Source: Planctomycetota bacterium (lineage in GTDB: Bacteria > Planctomycetota > Phycisphaerae > UBA1845 > UTPLA1). Taken from it: a DNA stretch of 52,945 nt. The notes under the pieces are model-generated. The model was given only the letters and a program-made list of their open reading frames with translations, was not told the origin of the DNA and made no database searches. The translations under genes were made by a program, and so were the position numbers. The stretch is from assembly GCA_016235815.1 (NCBI GenBank), contig JACRIM010000057.1:1-52945 (forward strand), in the 5' to 3' direction. Shown here piece by piece: positions 25,556 through 33,338 of this stretch; the first letter of the stretch is position 1, and each line of letters starts with the position of its first letter.

Positions 25556-26203
25556 ATGGACTCCGAAACGGCCCGATGCTTGTTGTGTGAATCGAACGCC
25601 GCGATCACCTGCCGCGCCCAAGGACGATCGTTTTTTCATTGTTTGCAGTGCGATCTGTGCTTTGTACCGCCGGAACAGCATCCGACCGCCGCCCAGGCCG
25701 AGGCCCGCTACGCCCATCATCGCAACACGCCGGACAATGCTGAGTACACAACCCGGCTCTCCCGATTCATTGAATGGCTGCGCGACGCCGCGCCAAACGC
25801 CCGCCGTGTGCTCGACCATGGCTGTGGCCGCGATTCCGTTCTTTCACGGCTGCTACGCGATGCCGGTTTCGAGGTCGATGGGCATGATCCCCTGTTCGAC
25901 CTTCACGCCGATCGGACGCGCCCCTACGACGCCATCGTCTCATGCGAGGCAATGGAACACTTCGGCGCGCCGCGCGACGAACTCACGCAAATGTCGAACA
26001 TGCTTCATCCCGGCGGTGTCCTGATCGCAACCACCCAATTTCACCGCGGGCCGGATTCACTCGTGAACTGGTGGTACACGCGGGACATCACGCATCTCTG
26101 CTTCTACTCCGCCGCGACCTTCTCGTTCATCGCCGATCGATTCGGCTTCACCCTCGTGGCCTGCGATCATCGCGAACTCGCCATATTAAAGAAGCACCAA
26201 TAA
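25556..26203 (+). CDS. Class I SAM-dependent methyltransferase with N-terminal zinc ribbon
   Basis: A 215-residue protein. Residues 8-38 hold two CxxC pairs (CLLC, CLQC), a zinc ribbon of the kind found before Methyltransf_23-type domains. The SAM-binding glycine motif is RVLDHGCGRDSVL (residues about 84-96), with the acidic strand-2 end EVDGHDPL and motif ADRTRPYDAIVSCEAMEHFGAP. Substrate unknown; relatives act on sugars, ubiquinone precursors or small metabolites. The likely ribosome site is GGTGA 5 bases before the ATG. The gene is divergent from nrdJ and convergent with the DUF1579 gene. Confidence 0.85.
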   Translation: MDSETARCLLCESNAAITCRAQGRSFFHCLQCDLCFVPPEQHPTAAQAEARYAHHRNTPDNAEYTTRLSRFIEWLRDAAPNARRVLDHGCGRDSVLSRLLRDAGFEVDGHDPLFDLHADRTRPYDAIVSCEAMEHFGAPRDELTQMSNMLHPGGVLIATTQFHRGPDSLVNWWYTRDITHLCFYSAATFSFIADRFGFTLVACDHRELAILKKHQ

Positions 26204-26231
26204 AAACGGCCCCGGGGGACCCCGAAGGCCG
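26202..26231 (-). terminator. Terminator of the DUF1579 gene
   Basis: Minus strand CGGCC...GGCCG (26231-26227 and 26211-26207) with an inner GC-rich stem, followed by TTTTT (26206-26202). It overlaps the stop codon of the convergent methyltransferase gene and may also slow transcription from that side. Confidence 0.75.
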
Positions 26232-26258
26232 CTATTTCTCGTTTCAAAAACGATCGCA

Positions 26259-26927
26259 TCATTTCGCCCGCGTGTACGTGATCTCCATGACCTTGTAGTC
26301 CACGCCGGCGTGGCAGTCGTACATCGTAAAGACGTGCTTGTCATCGCTTACGAACTTCGACTCATAGCGAATGGTCTTGCCATAGATCCCCATTCCGACA
26401 TCATCCATCTTCCCAAACATGTGCATCGTCTTTGTCATCGGATTGTAGGAGCCCGACATCGTGAGGATGCCGGTGTTCATGTTGTCGACCCAAGTACCGA
26501 CGTACAGATTCTTGGCATTGTCATAGCCTGTCATGCCGGAGCCTTTGAACGGGCGCTTTTCCATTTCGCCCTTGGCGTTCGGATACATCACCTCACCGGA
26601 AAAATCTTCGTGAAGAAAACGTCCGTCCAGGAGAAGCTTGCAGACTGACTTGCCGCTGGTCTCGCTCGGGGGCGCGCTAGGATCCATCCACATCTTTGAC
26701 TTAGTGTTCCATTCACCGACCATTCGCTCAAGCAATTTGTGATGAGGGCCTGGCGTCGCGGCAGCGACATACTTCTTCATCATCTCCGCCATATCAGGCA
26801 TGGCCGACATCTCAGCCCCGCCATCCTTTTTGCCCTTTTCGTCGTCCTGCGACCAGGCGCGACCGCCCAGGCACGCGACGGCCAGCGTGGCCACGAGTCC
26901 ACAAAGGTAGAGAGTCTTACGAGTCAT
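26259..26927 (-). CDS. Exported DUF1579-family protein
   Basis: A 222-residue protein with a Sec signal peptide (KTLYLCGLVATLAVACLGGRAWS, cleavage near residue 26), a charged Met-rich linker (EMSAMPDMAEMMKKY), then a DUF1579 domain: LLERMVGEWNTKSKMWMDPSAPPSETSGKSVCKLLLDGRFL and later TGYDNAKNLYVGTWVDNMNTG. The domain is a beta-barrel of unknown function common in planctomycetes and proteobacteria, often described as a lipocalin-like fold. It is a single gene with its own terminator. Confidence 0.88.
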   Translation of the reverse strand: MTRKTLYLCGLVATLAVACLGGRAWSQDDEKGKKDGGAEMSAMPDMAEMMKKYVAAATPGPHHKLLERMVGEWNTKSKMWMDPSAPPSETSGKSVCKLLLDGRFLHEDFSGEVMYPNAKGEMEKRPFKGSGMTGYDNAKNLYVGTWVDNMNTGILTMSGSYNPMTKTMHMFGKMDDVGMGIYGKTIRYESKFVSDDKHVFTMYDCHAGVDYKVMEITYTRAK

Positions 26928-27102
26928 GTGCTTCCTCCGGGGGTTGCGAACACGGACATTTCCTCAGCCAACACGGCCGACTAGTCCCTTCGCCTCGGTT
27001 TGTGTTTGAGTACGACCCGTCCATAGCGGTCGGGCCATTACAGACAGGTTCAACAGTAGCTCAGTATTCGCGAGGAGAAAAGAAGTGGAACTGGCGGAAG
27101 GA

Positions 27103-27435
27103 TCAATCTATATCCATCGTCATGTGACGATGTAATTGGTCTGATGCAGCGTCGGCTGGAACACTCGAAGTCAACCGTGCAGCCCAGTCAGCCAACTGCC
27201 GGACTGTTCCGGCATTCACACTGTAGATTCGCAACCTCCCAGAGGGGGTCATTTGTACCACACCAGCCTCGCGAAGGAGCCTTAGGTGCTCTGATATAGA
27301 CGGTTGACTAATTGAAAAGCGCTCTACAATCGAGGTGACTGGCTGAGGTCCGGCTGTCAGGAACTCGAGGATCCGACGTCGGGTCGGATCAGAGATCGCC
27401 GTAAACAGATCGTGGACCACCTTGGGCTTTGGCAT
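27103..27435 (-). CDS. ArsR-family winged-helix regulator
   Basis: A 110-residue regulator. DPTRRRILEFLTAGPQPVTSIVERFSISQPSISEHLRLLREAGVV is the classic ArsR helix-turn-helix, followed by the wing MTPSGRLRIYSV. No CxC metal site is present in the alpha-3 helix, so it is more like the metal-independent SdpR/YceK group than ArsR/SmtB sensors. Its start codon lies inside a palindrome that also contains the promoter, so it probably represses itself. No obvious target gene is co-transcribed. Confidence 0.9.
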   Translation of the reverse strand: MPKPKVVHDLFTAISDPTRRRILEFLTAGPQPVTSIVERFSISQPSISEHLRLLREAGVVQMTPSGRLRIYSVNAGTVRQLADWAARLTSSVPADAASDQLHRHMTMDID

Positions 27436-27471
27436 GACAATAGTCTATCGTCAATCGACTATCATTGTCAA
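27435..27471 (-). promoter_or_regulatory. Promoter-operator of the arsR-like gene
   Basis: Inverted repeat with arms TGACAAT (27435-27441) and ATTGTCA (27464-27470) and an inner ATAGTC/GACTAT pair. Embedded on the minus strand are TTGACA (27471-27466), an 18-base spacer and TAGACT (27447-27442), ending 6 bases before the ATG: an autoregulated and apparently leaderless gene. Confidence 0.65.
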
Positions 27472-27697
27472 GTGGTTGATAAAGCGCTTACTACACATAG
27501 CCAAATGACGATTTATATGACCTTGCGTACCGCCTTGAGTCAATTGCCGGCACTTGCTGCAATCCTGTTAAGCTGGCCGTTACGCTTTAACGGACTTGGG
27601 GCAGACGCGAGATTCAATAGCTGCGGCCATTCGAACTAACTTTAAGAGTCAGGGCAACACAAGTTCGCCCCAAGCACTCGGTTCGCCTTACCGAAAG

Positions 27698-28540
27698 TTA
27701 AATCAACACACCGTGCCGCATCCAAAGCATAACGGCTCCGAACAGCCCCGCGCAGACCGACCAACTCGTGCAGATGCATAGCACCCATGTCGCCTTTGGC
27801 ACTGCGGCCGGTTCGATGTTCCGCGCGCGAACCCCGTACAGGAATACTGCGGCCAAGGCTTGCAATACCGCATTAGTAAGGGAAGGGATGAGGCCCACAT
27901 CTTCGATGATTTGGTTCCAGTCAAACACGAAGTTGTACGCTACGCCCGGCAGGGTAATGGCTAGGAGCATGATGACGGCCGCGCGCCGCGAATCCATCGA
28001 GCCAAGAAGCTGCTCTAGGCCGCGCCAGAGAGCAAGGGATCCGAACCCCACTGCCGCAACAAATGCAAGTCCACTTATTGTGCAGAGTATCCAACGAACT
28101 CCACTATTCGGAGCTGTAAGCATCAAAATCTTGCCGATGTCGCCCGGTGGCCTCGGAAATACGGAGTTCCAGAACGTGTAGGGCACGCCTTCCAGCAATA
28201 ACATCAGGGCAAGCACGCTGCAATGTATTCTTAGAAGCGGGGAAAGCCGTCTACTGAATGATGCGATCAGTGCGACCGTACCGAAAAGGCTAGTCATGAA
28301 GACTCCGCCGGCAAGGTCGACCAGTGGATTTCGCCCACCAGAGGTCATGGCCCAGCCCATTCCATCCGGCATGATTGAGAAACCTGTAAACTCCCCGCCA
28401 AGACATAAGGACACGAGACCATGTCCAATGATCTCATGAATAATGACCGCAAGAATCATGCACGTATACGACCATGGCAATACGACCAAAAGAACCAAAT
28501 AGATTCGCGGAAACACGCTGGACAGTCGGGGTGCGATCAT
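27698..28540 (-). CDS. Multi-pass membrane protein with HEIIGH motif
   Basis: A 280-residue protein with about six or seven membrane segments. Near the N-terminus is VIIHEIIGHGLVSLCLGGEFTGFSIMPDG, like the first active-site helix of M50-type membrane zinc proteases, though the motif reads HExxGH (three residues between E and H) and not HExxH. A second metal ligand site cannot be identified by eye. It may be a divergent M50-like protein or a non-peptidase relative. No operon partner is visible. Confidence 0.55.
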   Translation of the reverse strand: MIAPRLSSVFPRIYLVLLVVLPWSYTCMILAVIIHEIIGHGLVSLCLGGEFTGFSIMPDGMGWAMTSGGRNPLVDLAGGVFMTSLFGTVALIASFSRRLSPLLRIHCSVLALMLLLEGVPYTFWNSVFPRPPGDIGKILMLTAPNSGVRWILCTISGLAFVAAVGFGSLALWRGLEQLLGSMDSRRAAVIMLLAITLPGVAYNFVFDWNQIIEDVGLIPSLTNAVLQALAAVFLYGVRARNIEPAAVPKATWVLCICTSWSVCAGLFGAVMLWMRHGVLI

Positions 28541-28631
28541 CAGAGCAGTTCTAAAAAATAAAGCACGCTGACATTCGCTGACAGCGGGCCTTTACAACTC
28601 GGTGTGTTGGACTAATCACGGCTTTTGCGGA

Positions 28632-30026
28632 TCAATGCCCGCCCTTCCCACGCTTCGTGATCACCGGAAACTGCCATAAATCTTTGATATTGCCAGACTT
28701 ATCCATCGCCCACATCTGCTTGAGCAGCTTGTCCTGCACCTTCGGGGCGATCACGCCATCAGCCAGCGTACGGAACTTGTATTCAACCTCGTCGTCGCTC
28801 ATCGGGTTGCCAGCATGCCCGCGGGGGTACTTCACCATCTTGTTGTAGACCTTGCCGTCCTTCATCTTCACCTTAAGGCGGTTGGGGATCCCGTCCGGGT
28901 ACCCCTTGTTCAGGTCATCCGCCTCCACGATTCTCGTCCGGTCCAAAATGTTCAGGTACTTCTTGTCCGTGAACTTCTTCGGGCTGAAGGTCTCGCGGGT
29001 TACATCCCCATCCACCAGCGCCGCCACCGTCATATAGCCCATGCTGTGGTCCGCCGTCTCGCGGCTGGTCGGCCGCCACTTTTCCGGCTCGCTGCCGATG
29101 ATGGAAACGGCCGCCTCGAAGGACTCCATGTCCATGCGATCAATGTCCTTCCAGGTGTAACCGTCGGCCATGAACTGCTTGCGAATCTGAAGGGCCGCGT
29201 CGATGGAACTCTGGGCGTGGTATTCGGCCGGCCAGAACTTGATGTACGTCTTGTTGATCATGTAGCCGCCCGCCTTGCTGCCGAGCTTTACGTCGAAGGC
29301 GGTCTTCGTGAGTTGCTTGAATACCCCCTTCGGCCCTTCGAAAATCTCATGCGGCCCGGTAAAGCCCTGCCGCGCCAAATTCGCTGCAAACACAGCGTTT
29401 CGGCACGCATTTGAGAACGCGCACGCCTTCCACATGGAGATTTGGCCCGTCCGCGTTTGACGCGTGGCGATGTTGCAGACCCCGGCGAGGCCCTGGGCAT
29501 GGACCATTTGGGCAGGGGTCAATCCCCACAATTTCGAGGCCCCGAGCGTCGCGCTGAACGCACCGTAGGTCACATGATCCCAGCCGTGGGCACGAAGCGA
29601 CGCGGCATCGCACAGCCGGCATTGAATTTCATACGCAATCACCGTCGCGAGAATGACATCCTTCCCCGAGCGACCCGCCGACTGCCCGACGGCCAGCGTC
29701 GCGGCGATGTTGTCCGAAGGGTGGGCGGGTTCCAGCGAGAGATACGTATCGTTGTAGTCGAGATAGCGAATGTGGGCCCCGTTGGCAAAGGCCGCGAGAT
29801 CGGGCGTGGTTCGGTGCTTTGTGCCGACGACTACCGCGCTGTCCCTCTTCGCGGGCACGGCGAACACAGTCTGCCGAGCAATGGTCGGCGGGGCGGCGTG
29901 ATAGGCGCCCAGTGCCGTGCCCAGCGAATCAATGAAACGCCGCTTGCACTCGTGAATGGCGTCTTTCGTCAGATCGGTGTACTTGAGTTTGTGGGTCCAA
30001 TTCGCCAGTTTCTCCGCGAGCAGCAT
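28632..30026 (-). CDS. MmgE/PrpD-family protein
   Basis: A 464-residue member of the MmgE/PrpD family, which includes 2-methylcitrate dehydratase of the propionate pathway and cis-aconitate decarboxylase. Visible features: KRRFIDSLGTALGAY at the N-terminal helical domain, FANGAHIRYLDYNDTYLSLEPAHPSDNIAATLAVGQ (the conserved DxxD and HPSD region) and GVFKQLTKTAFD. No prpB, prpC or acnD gene is in the window, so methylcitrate activity cannot be concluded; many planctomycete members have unknown substrates. It stands alone on the minus strand. Confidence 0.87.
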   Translation of the reverse strand: MLLAEKLANWTHKLKYTDLTKDAIHECKRRFIDSLGTALGAYHAAPPTIARQTVFAVPAKRDSAVVVGTKHRTTPDLAAFANGAHIRYLDYNDTYLSLEPAHPSDNIAATLAVGQSAGRSGKDVILATVIAYEIQCRLCDAASLRAHGWDHVTYGAFSATLGASKLWGLTPAQMVHAQGLAGVCNIATRQTRTGQISMWKACAFSNACRNAVFAANLARQGFTGPHEIFEGPKGVFKQLTKTAFDVKLGSKAGGYMINKTYIKFWPAEYHAQSSIDAALQIRKQFMADGYTWKDIDRMDMESFEAAVSIIGSEPEKWRPTSRETADHSMGYMTVAALVDGDVTRETFSPKKFTDKKYLNILDRTRIVEADDLNKGYPDGIPNRLKVKMKDGKVYNKMVKYPRGHAGNPMSDDEVEYKFRTLADGVIAPKVQDKLLKQMWAMDKSGNIKDLWQFPVITKRGKGGH

Positions 30027-30189
30027 GGTGCGTCTTCCTTCGGTCAGGTATTGGGTTAGTGTTGTTTTCGAGAAGCGGCATGACCTGACGGGCGTCGGGC
30101 CTCAAGCTCCCCTGAAGGGGCTTTTCTAAGGGGACAGCCCGGGCGTTGCAAGTTGCCGCGATCCGCGCGCCCGTCGATACTTTTAGCCC

Positions 30190-31083
30190 ATGCCCACGGC
30201 ACGACTCGGCATCACGAAAACCCCACCGCGGATGCAGCTCGGCGATCTGACCATCACGCTGCTCGACGGCGGCGGCCTTTCTCTCGACGGGGGGGCGATG
30301 TTCGGAATCATTCCAAAACCGCTGTGGTCAAGGCTCGTCGCAGTCGATGAGGGCAATCGAATTCCACTCGCCACCACCTGCCTGCTCGTAGAAACAGCCG
30401 GTAAGCGCGTTCTTGTGGAGACCGGCACCGGCGTTGCCTCCAAGTTCGACGAAAAGGAACGCGGCTTCTTCAATCTCAACGAGCACTGGATTCTCCCATC
30501 GCTCAATGCCATCGGCCTCGACCGCGAGAGCATCGACCTTGTCGTTTTGACTCATCTTCATTTCGACCACGCCGGCGGCGGCACAATGCCGGACGGCAAG
30601 GGTGGATTCGAGCCGACCTTCCCGCGTGCCAAGTACATCGTGCAACGGGGTGAATGGGACGACGCCGTGAGCGGCCACGCCGTCATGACCGGCACCTATC
30701 GCAAGGAGAATCTCGCCCCGCTGGAGGCGGCCGGCGTGCTTTCGTTCATCGAGAATGGCGACGCGGACATTCTGCCCGGCATTCGCGCCCGCCTGCTCCC
30801 CGGTCATACGCGCCACCAACAAGGAATCTTCATCGAGGGCGGCGGCAGGCGCGCGTTCCTGCCTGCCGACCTGATGCCGACCGCCGCGCACGCCGGCCTT
30901 CGCTACAACATGGCGTACGACCTGCTGCCCTATGAGAACATGGTGAACAAGCAACATGTGCTCGAACAGGCGGCGGCGGAGAACTGGATGCTGCTGCTCG
31001 GGCAGGACCCCACCAACGCGGCGTGGACGGTGAAGGATCAGGGCAAGGGGCGCTTCGCATTGCAGACCGCCGACGTGACGTGA
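30190..31083 (+). CDS. MBL-fold metallo-hydrolase
   Basis: A 297-residue metallo-beta-lactamase-fold protein. The zinc motif HLHFDH in LTHLHFDHAGGG, the next histidine site (VSGHAVMTGTY) and PGHTRHQQG are visible. Closest in style to quorum-quenching or glyoxalase-II-like single-domain members; substrate unknown. No SD lies upstream. A possible promoter TTGCCG, 17-base spacer, GATACT ends 8 bases before the ATG, so it may be leaderless. An internal ATG at 30232 would remove the first 14 residues. Confidence 0.87.
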   Translation: MPTARLGITKTPPRMQLGDLTITLLDGGGLSLDGGAMFGIIPKPLWSRLVAVDEGNRIPLATTCLLVETAGKRVLVETGTGVASKFDEKERGFFNLNEHWILPSLNAIGLDRESIDLVVLTHLHFDHAGGGTMPDGKGGFEPTFPRAKYIVQRGEWDDAVSGHAVMTGTYRKENLAPLEAAGVLSFIENGDADILPGIRARLLPGHTRHQQGIFIEGGGRRAFLPADLMPTAAHAGLRYNMAYDLLPYENMVNKQHVLEQAAAENWMLLLGQDPTNAAWTVKDQGKGRFALQTADVT

Positions 31084-31120
31084 AGCGCGTGTCGAATCAC
31101 TGGATTCTCCCGGCCAATGG

Positions 31121-31126
31121 TATAAT
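31121..31126 (+). promoter_or_regulatory. -10 box TATAAT of the following exported-protein gene
   Basis: Perfect TATAAT; no convincing -35. It predicts a start near 31133 and a 25-base leader carrying the strong SD AGGAGGT at 31142-31148. Confidence 0.5.
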
Positions 31127-31157
31127 ACTGTACCTTCCAATAGGAGGTACCCACGCC

Positions 31158-32105
31158 ATGCCGCGAAGATACACTCGCGCCGTCGCTGCACTTCTTGTTT
31201 TCACCTTTGGTGCGCCGACGAATGCCGGCCCGCGCACCGGCCGCCATCAGCCATCCGTCGGCGAACACGGCGAACCCGCCGCGCCGGAAGGGCTTGAGTT
31301 TCATAATCCACTGGTCGACGAGTGTATGGGGCTGCTCCGAAAAGGCGACGCAGTACAGGCCACGACGAAACTCGAGCAGGAAGTCGCGCGGGCGGTCGGC
31401 GATGAGAAGGCGGAACTCCAACTCGGCCTCGCCATGCTCTATCTGCGGTCAGGCCAGCAAGCAAAGGCACGGCCTGTCCTCACCAGCCTCGTCAATCGGA
31501 GGACGGGCGGCTCGGTGAGCGATCGTGCCGCCATCCTTGAGCGCGTCATGAAACAGCCGTCAGCCAAAAAGTCCGGCGACTTGATGGATCCGGCCATCTG
31601 GGCTAATCAGTTGACCAAAGTCGCTAACAATCTCGCCAACGAGGTGACCACCGAGCATCAAAGTGTGTTCGCCGCGATGCGAAAGGAGGATTGGGCACAG
31701 GTGACGTCACACGTTTCCAATGCACGCGAGCGCGTGCGCATCGCACGAGAAATCAAGGCTGATAACGCGGCCGACGCGGTCGTCCTTAAACATGTCGACG
31801 GGCTTGCCTGTGTCATCCGACAAATCAACAGCGACTTTGACCAGGCGCAAGTCCAAGCTAAACAGCTTCGACAGCAGGTCCGTGAGTATGAGAAATTGCG
31901 GCAAACGCGACTTCCCGGTGGCGCCGCCCCTAATGCAAACGCAAAAATTGAATACAACGCCCTTGTCGCACGGCTGCATTCCGCATGGGATGCGGTAAAG
32001 CCAATTGATGATGAGCTCGGCAATCTCACCGAGGAATACGGAAGCCCCCGGATCAAGAAACGCGACCGCCTGATTCCAAAGTCGCGGCTGCCGATTCCTT
32101 TATGA
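31158..32105 (+). CDS. Exported helical (TPR-like) protein of unknown function
   Basis: A 315-residue protein. The ATG at 31158 has AGGAGGT 9 bases upstream, so the longer open frame from 31023 is rejected. The signal peptide spans about residues 1-23 (VAALLVFTFGAPTNAG). The mature part is mostly helical with TPR-like stretches (DECMGLLRKGDAVQATTKLEQEVARAVGDEKAELQLGLAMLYLRSGQQAKARPVL) and a coiled-coil-like segment (QINSDFDQAQVQAKQLRQQVREYEKLR). No enzyme motif is seen. Probably periplasmic; it may be a scaffold. Confidence 0.65.
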   Translation: MPRRYTRAVAALLVFTFGAPTNAGPRTGRHQPSVGEHGEPAAPEGLEFHNPLVDECMGLLRKGDAVQATTKLEQEVARAVGDEKAELQLGLAMLYLRSGQQAKARPVLTSLVNRRTGGSVSDRAAILERVMKQPSAKKSGDLMDPAIWANQLTKVANNLANEVTTEHQSVFAAMRKEDWAQVTSHVSNARERVRIAREIKADNAADAVVLKHVDGLACVIRQINSDFDQAQVQAKQLRQQVREYEKLRQTRLPGGAAPNANAKIEYNALVARLHSAWDAVKPIDDELGNLTEEYGSPRIKKRDRLIPKSRLPIPL

Positions 32106-32160
32106 GTTTCCCGAGTCGAAGCACAAATGCGATTCGCCGGACATCTACCGGACACCGGCA

Positions 32161-32892
32161 TTAACGCTGCGGACGACCCGCCTGTTTCGCCTCCCAGACT
32201 TCTTCAGCTTCGGGACGCCGGATGTACAACGGCACAAGGCGCCGCGGCTCCGTGAACGCTCCCGCCGTCGACATCGCGAATCCCAACCGATGCACGCAAG
32301 CCGCCCGCGGAAACCACAACGCCTCCGCCATCGTCGGCACACCCGATTGTTCAACGGCCTCGCGGTGATAGGCAATTCCTTCACCGATCACTGCGTCCGG
32401 CCGAAGTCCTCCCGTCAAGAGTGCGCGCGGATCAACCAAGGCCGGTTCCATCAGCGGGCGATACGCTCCGCCATCGAATTCGAACACCGAACCGAATACC
32501 TGCTTTCGTTTCGCATCGAGGATTACCGCAAGTCTCTTGGGAGGGTCGGTCAGTGTCGCCGAGTTGGCCGCGATGACCGCCAGCGTCGGCACGGCCACAA
32601 CGCGAACGCCCAATGAAAACGCCCACGTCCGCGCCAGCGTCACGGCCACGCGCAGCCCGGTGAAACTCCCAGGGCCGATGGAAATGTGGCACTCATTCAG
32701 GCTCGCCGGCGTCCAGCCCTGTTCGCGACACAGCGCATCCACCGTCGGCAATAACTCGCGGGCGTGGTCGGCCTGCGTGACAAACTCCCGCTCGGCCAGC
32801 AGCGTCGCACCGAGGCCGAGCGCCACCGAGCCTTTCCGACTGGAGGTCTCAATCGCGATGATTCGCGGTGGGTTGGCGGGGTCGCACGACAT
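32161..32892 (-). CDS. tsaB: tRNA threonylcarbamoyladenosine biosynthesis protein TsaB
   Basis: An ASKHA-fold subunit of the TsaBDE complex that makes t6A37 in ANN-decoding tRNAs. The N-terminal IIAIETSSRKGSVALG (first phosphate-binding loop, as in TsaB/Gcp) and ECHISIGPGSFTGLRVAVTLARTWAF (the hallmark GPGSFTGLR) identify it. About 243 residues, normal for TsaB. The ATG at 32892 is chosen because TAAGG lies 9 bases upstream. No tsaD, tsaE or rimI is adjacent. Confidence 0.93.
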   Translation of the reverse strand: MSCDPANPPRIIAIETSSRKGSVALGLGATLLAEREFVTQADHARELLPTVDALCREQGWTPASLNECHISIGPGSFTGLRVAVTLARTWAFSLGVRVVAVPTLAVIAANSATLTDPPKRLAVILDAKRKQVFGSVFEFDGGAYRPLMEPALVDPRALLTGGLRPDAVIGEGIAYHREAVEQSGVPTMAEALWFPRAACVHRLGFAMSTAGAFTEPRRLVPLYIRRPEAEEVWEAKQAGRPQR

Positions 32893-32960
32893 GGGCATCG
32901 GCCTTAGGATAGCCTGCATTAATCGTTCGGCCTATGCCGCCGAGCGCAGGAGTTCCCCGA

Positions 32961-33326
32961 ATGGCTGCATCGCGAATCGTGGTTCAGGAATATGCCGGTG
33001 TGACGGTCGTGACCTTTTCGGATAGCTCCATCCTCGACTCGGCGACCATCGACCAGCTCGGCAAGGACCTGTATCACCTGACGGATAATCTCAATAAGCA
33101 GAAGCTCATCGTCGATTTCTGCAATGTGAAGTTCCTGTCATCGCAGGTCCTCGGCATCCTTATTACGCTGAACAAGAAGTCCGCCGCGATCAAAGGGACG
33201 CTGGTCTTTTGCAGCCTCAAGCCCGACCTGATGAAGATCTTCACGATCACCAGCCTCGACAAGTTGTTCAAGTTCTTCCCGGATGATTCCGCCGCGCTGA
33301 AGCATTTCGGCGTGCACGTAAAGTAG
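32961..33326 (+). CDS. STAS-domain protein, paralogue of 12445-12810
   Basis: A 121-residue STAS domain with the same length and layout as the copy at 12.4 kb; conserved YAGVTVVTFSDSSIL, GKDLYHL, CNVKFLSSQVLGILI and NKKSAAIKGTL. The candidate phospho-serines sit in KFLSSQ. The start is ATG 32961, with AGGAG 8 bases upstream. It is divergent from tsaB and convergent with the GT39-like gene. No sigma, anti-sigma or PP2C gene is close, so its partner is unknown. Confidence 0.88.
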   Translation: MAASRIVVQEYAGVTVVTFSDSSILDSATIDQLGKDLYHLTDNLNKQKLIVDFCNVKFLSSQVLGILITLNKKSAAIKGTLVFCSLKPDLMKIFTITSLDKLFKFFPDDSAALKHFGVHVK

Positions 33327-33338
33327 GGTTACGCTGAA

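Noticed and set aside
27412-27639. 75-codon plus-strand frame across the ArsR operator
   Set aside because: It overlaps a well-supported promoter/operator and has no recognisable product.
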